Assembly: GCF_001718835.1 (NCBI RefSeq)
Contig: NZ_CP013444.1
Location: 1,612,001 to 1,676,000 of the forward strand
Direction of reading: 5' to 3'
Origin: Burkholderia cepacia
GTDB taxonomy: Bacteria; Pseudomonadota; Gammaproteobacteria; Burkholderiales; Burkholderiaceae
Length of the DNA: 64,000 nucleotides
The translations under genes and the position numbers were made by a program. Each line of letters starts with the position of its first letter. The first letter of the stretch is position 1. This document shows, in pieces, positions 62,768 through 64,000 of the stretch. The notes beneath the pieces were generated by a model, which saw only the letters and a program-made list of their open reading frames with translations, did not search any database and was not told where the DNA came from.

Positions 62768-63874
62768 TCACGGCAGACGGTGGCGTGCCGCGTAATACGC
62801 GCGCCAGTGCGCCCCTTCGCGCCGGGCGGCCTTCTGTTCGAAATAACGGCGCAGCTTCGCGCGGTCGTCGGCGTTGTCCTTGACCACGGTGCCGGCGATG
62901 CAGTCGACGAGATCCTGCGGCGACCCTTCGCGCTGCTCGAGAAACCATGCGCGCACGCCGACCGCATGCGCGACGTTCACCGCTTCGGCCGTCGACATCA
63001 CCGCCGTCAGCCGGTCCATCGCGCCGTCGCCGCCCGCCGCATCGCCGGCCCCGCCGCGCAGATCGCGAAACGTGGTGACCAGCAGTTCCAGCACCGGCTG
63101 CGGCACGGCCGCCGGGATGCCGCTGCCGGCCAGCAGGCGCGCGCTGGCTTCGCGCACGAGCGCGAGTTCGCTGTCGAAGTCGAGAATCGGAAATACGGTT
63201 TCGAAATCGAAGCGCCGCTTGAGCGCCGCGCTCATCTCGTTCACGCCCCGGTCGCGCGTGTTCGCGGTCGCGATGATGTTGAAGCCCTCGCGCGCGTACA
63301 GCATCCCGTGTTCGCCGTGCAGTTCGGGTACCGCCATCACGCGATCCGACAGCATGCCGAGCAGGCAGTCCTGCACTTCCAGCGGCGCACGCGTGATTTC
63401 CTCGAAGCGCACGATCCGGCCGTCGTGCATGCCCTGATACAGCGGCGCGGGCACGAGCGCGCGCGGGCTCGGCCCTTCGTTGATCAGCAACGCGTAGTTC
63501 CAGCCGTACTTGATCTGGTCTTCGGTGATCGATGCGCCGCCCTGGATCGTCAGCGTCGACGTACCGCTGATCGCGGCCGCCAGCAGCTCGGACAGCATCG
63601 ATTTCGCGGTGCCCGGCTCGCCGACCAGCATCAGCCCGCGCCCGGTGGCGAGCGTGACGAGCATGCGCTCGATGCTCGCGATCGGCGCGACCACCTTCGG
63701 CGCGATGCCGAGCGAGCGGTCGCCGGCAATGAATGCGCGGGCGGCCGTCAGACTCAGTTGCCAGCCCGGCGGGCGTGGTTGGGCGCCATCCTGCGCCTTC
63801 AGCTGCGCGAGCTGATCGGCATACAGGACTTCAGCGGGCGGACGCTGCAATGCATGCGGTTGAGACGGAGCCAT
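62768..63874 (-). CDS. MoxR-family AAA+ ATPase (YehL-like), first gene of the operon
   Basis: A 368-residue MoxR AAA+ ATPase. Walker A GEPGTAKS is at 85-92, Walker B has an IVRFEEIT form with two acidic residues, sensor 1 is ATANTRD and the arginine finger region is RRFDFET. MoxR proteins act as chaperones, usually with a VWA protein encoded nearby, as here. The intact motifs point to an active ATPase. It is the first gene of the five-gene set; the promoter with a perfect TATAAT lies 57 bases upstream of its ATG. Confidence 0.9.
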   Translation of the reverse strand: MAPSQPHALQRPPAEVLYADQLAQLKAQDGAQPRPPGWQLSLTAARAFIAGDRSLGIAPKVVAPIASIERMLVTLATGRGLMLVGEPGTAKSMLSELLAAAISGTSTLTIQGGASITEDQIKYGWNYALLINEGPSPRALVPAPLYQGMHDGRIVRFEEITRAPLEVQDCLLGMLSDRVMAVPELHGEHGMLYAREGFNIIATANTRDRGVNEMSAALKRRFDFETVFPILDFDSELALVREASARLLAGSGIPAAVPQPVLELLVTTFRDLRGGAGDAAGGDGAMDRLTAVMSTAEAVNVAHAVGVRAWFLEQREGSPQDLVDCIAGTVVKDNADDRAKLRRYFEQKAARREGAHWRAYYAARHRLP

Positions 63875-63930
63875 GTCTGCTTCTTCTTGTCTTGTATTCG
63901 CGGTCGGGCTCGAAGGCCCTCGGAGCGCGA

Positions 63931-63936
63931 ATTATA
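63931..63936 (-). promoter_or_regulatory. Likely -10 element of the MoxR/VWA operon
   Basis: TATAAT on the minus strand, 57 bases before the moxR-like ATG, in an otherwise very G+C-rich region. No good -35 is present at the usual spacing (best TCAATA with 16 bases), so activation by another factor is likely. Confidence 0.45.
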
Positions 63937-64000
63937 TCGCCCCGCCTGATTTTATTGATAGCGGACAGCGCCCAGTTTCTGCCGCCCGACTGCGCGAGCA

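Noticed and set aside
1..64000. CRISPR arrays, tRNA or rRNA genes
   Set aside because: No regularly spaced short repeats, cloverleaf-like segments or rRNA-like stretches were seen on either strand.

Overview
The window looks like a chromosomal segment of a Burkholderia-type betaproteobacterium. The DNA is very G+C-rich with strong third-position G/C bias. The type VI secretion (T6SS) gene order tssM-tagF-kinase-tssA-tssB-tssC-hcp-tssE-tssF-tssG-tssH-vgrG is of the kind found in that genus, and the proteins read as Burkholderia-like throughout. The species cannot be fixed from the sequence alone.

Bases 1-25270 (+ strand) hold most of a T6SS cluster. It starts inside tssM; tssJ, tssK and tssL are not seen and probably lie upstream. 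The baseplate, sheath, tube and ClpV genes are compact, often with overlapping stop/start codons. They run into an effector module: vgrG (TTG start), an OB-fold VgrG-associated protein, a TPR protein, a 1526-residue PAAR-Rhs effector ending in an Ntox15/Tde-type HxxD nuclease domain, and a GAD-like/DUF1851 immunity protein. A kinase and TagF next to tssM suggest post-translational control.

Bases 25271-30630 are a scar of mobile and broken DNA: a truncated GNAT acetyltransferase, two intact head-to-tail copies and one decayed copy of an ISNCY/IS1202-like insertion sequence, and a fragment of a pRiA4b ORF-3-like gene. The first copy has a clear 5-bp target duplication.

Bases 30631-43510 (- strand) are an eleven-gene iron/metallophore operon behind a Fur-box promoter. 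The order is TonB receptor, VioC-like Fe(II)/2-oxoglutarate hydroxylase, SbnB-like dehydrogenase, Y4yA-like PLP decarboxylase, SbnA-like synthase, MATE exporter, two FecCD permeases, ATPase, binding protein and a SerK/SbnI-like ParB-fold protein. The SbnA/SbnB pair and a serine kinase predict 2,3-diaminopropionate synthesis. No NIS synthetase or NRPS is present, so the end product is unknown. This is my leading candidate for an undescribed pathway. Next to it is a FecI-FecR-FecA surface-signalling set (43668-47917) with its own Fur-like box.

Bases 48638-52090 carry a fatty-acid hydroxylase-like protein, a cytochrome P450 and a convergent lysophospholipid-type acyltransferase, preceded by an IS5 remnant. 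They may be a lipid-modification cassette.

Bases 52262-63874 (- strand) are a five-gene operon: MoxR ATPase, DUF5682, VWA, double-SWIM and WGR/DUF4132. It is the equivalent of the E. coli yehL-yehM-yehP-yehQ-yehI set, whose function is not established.
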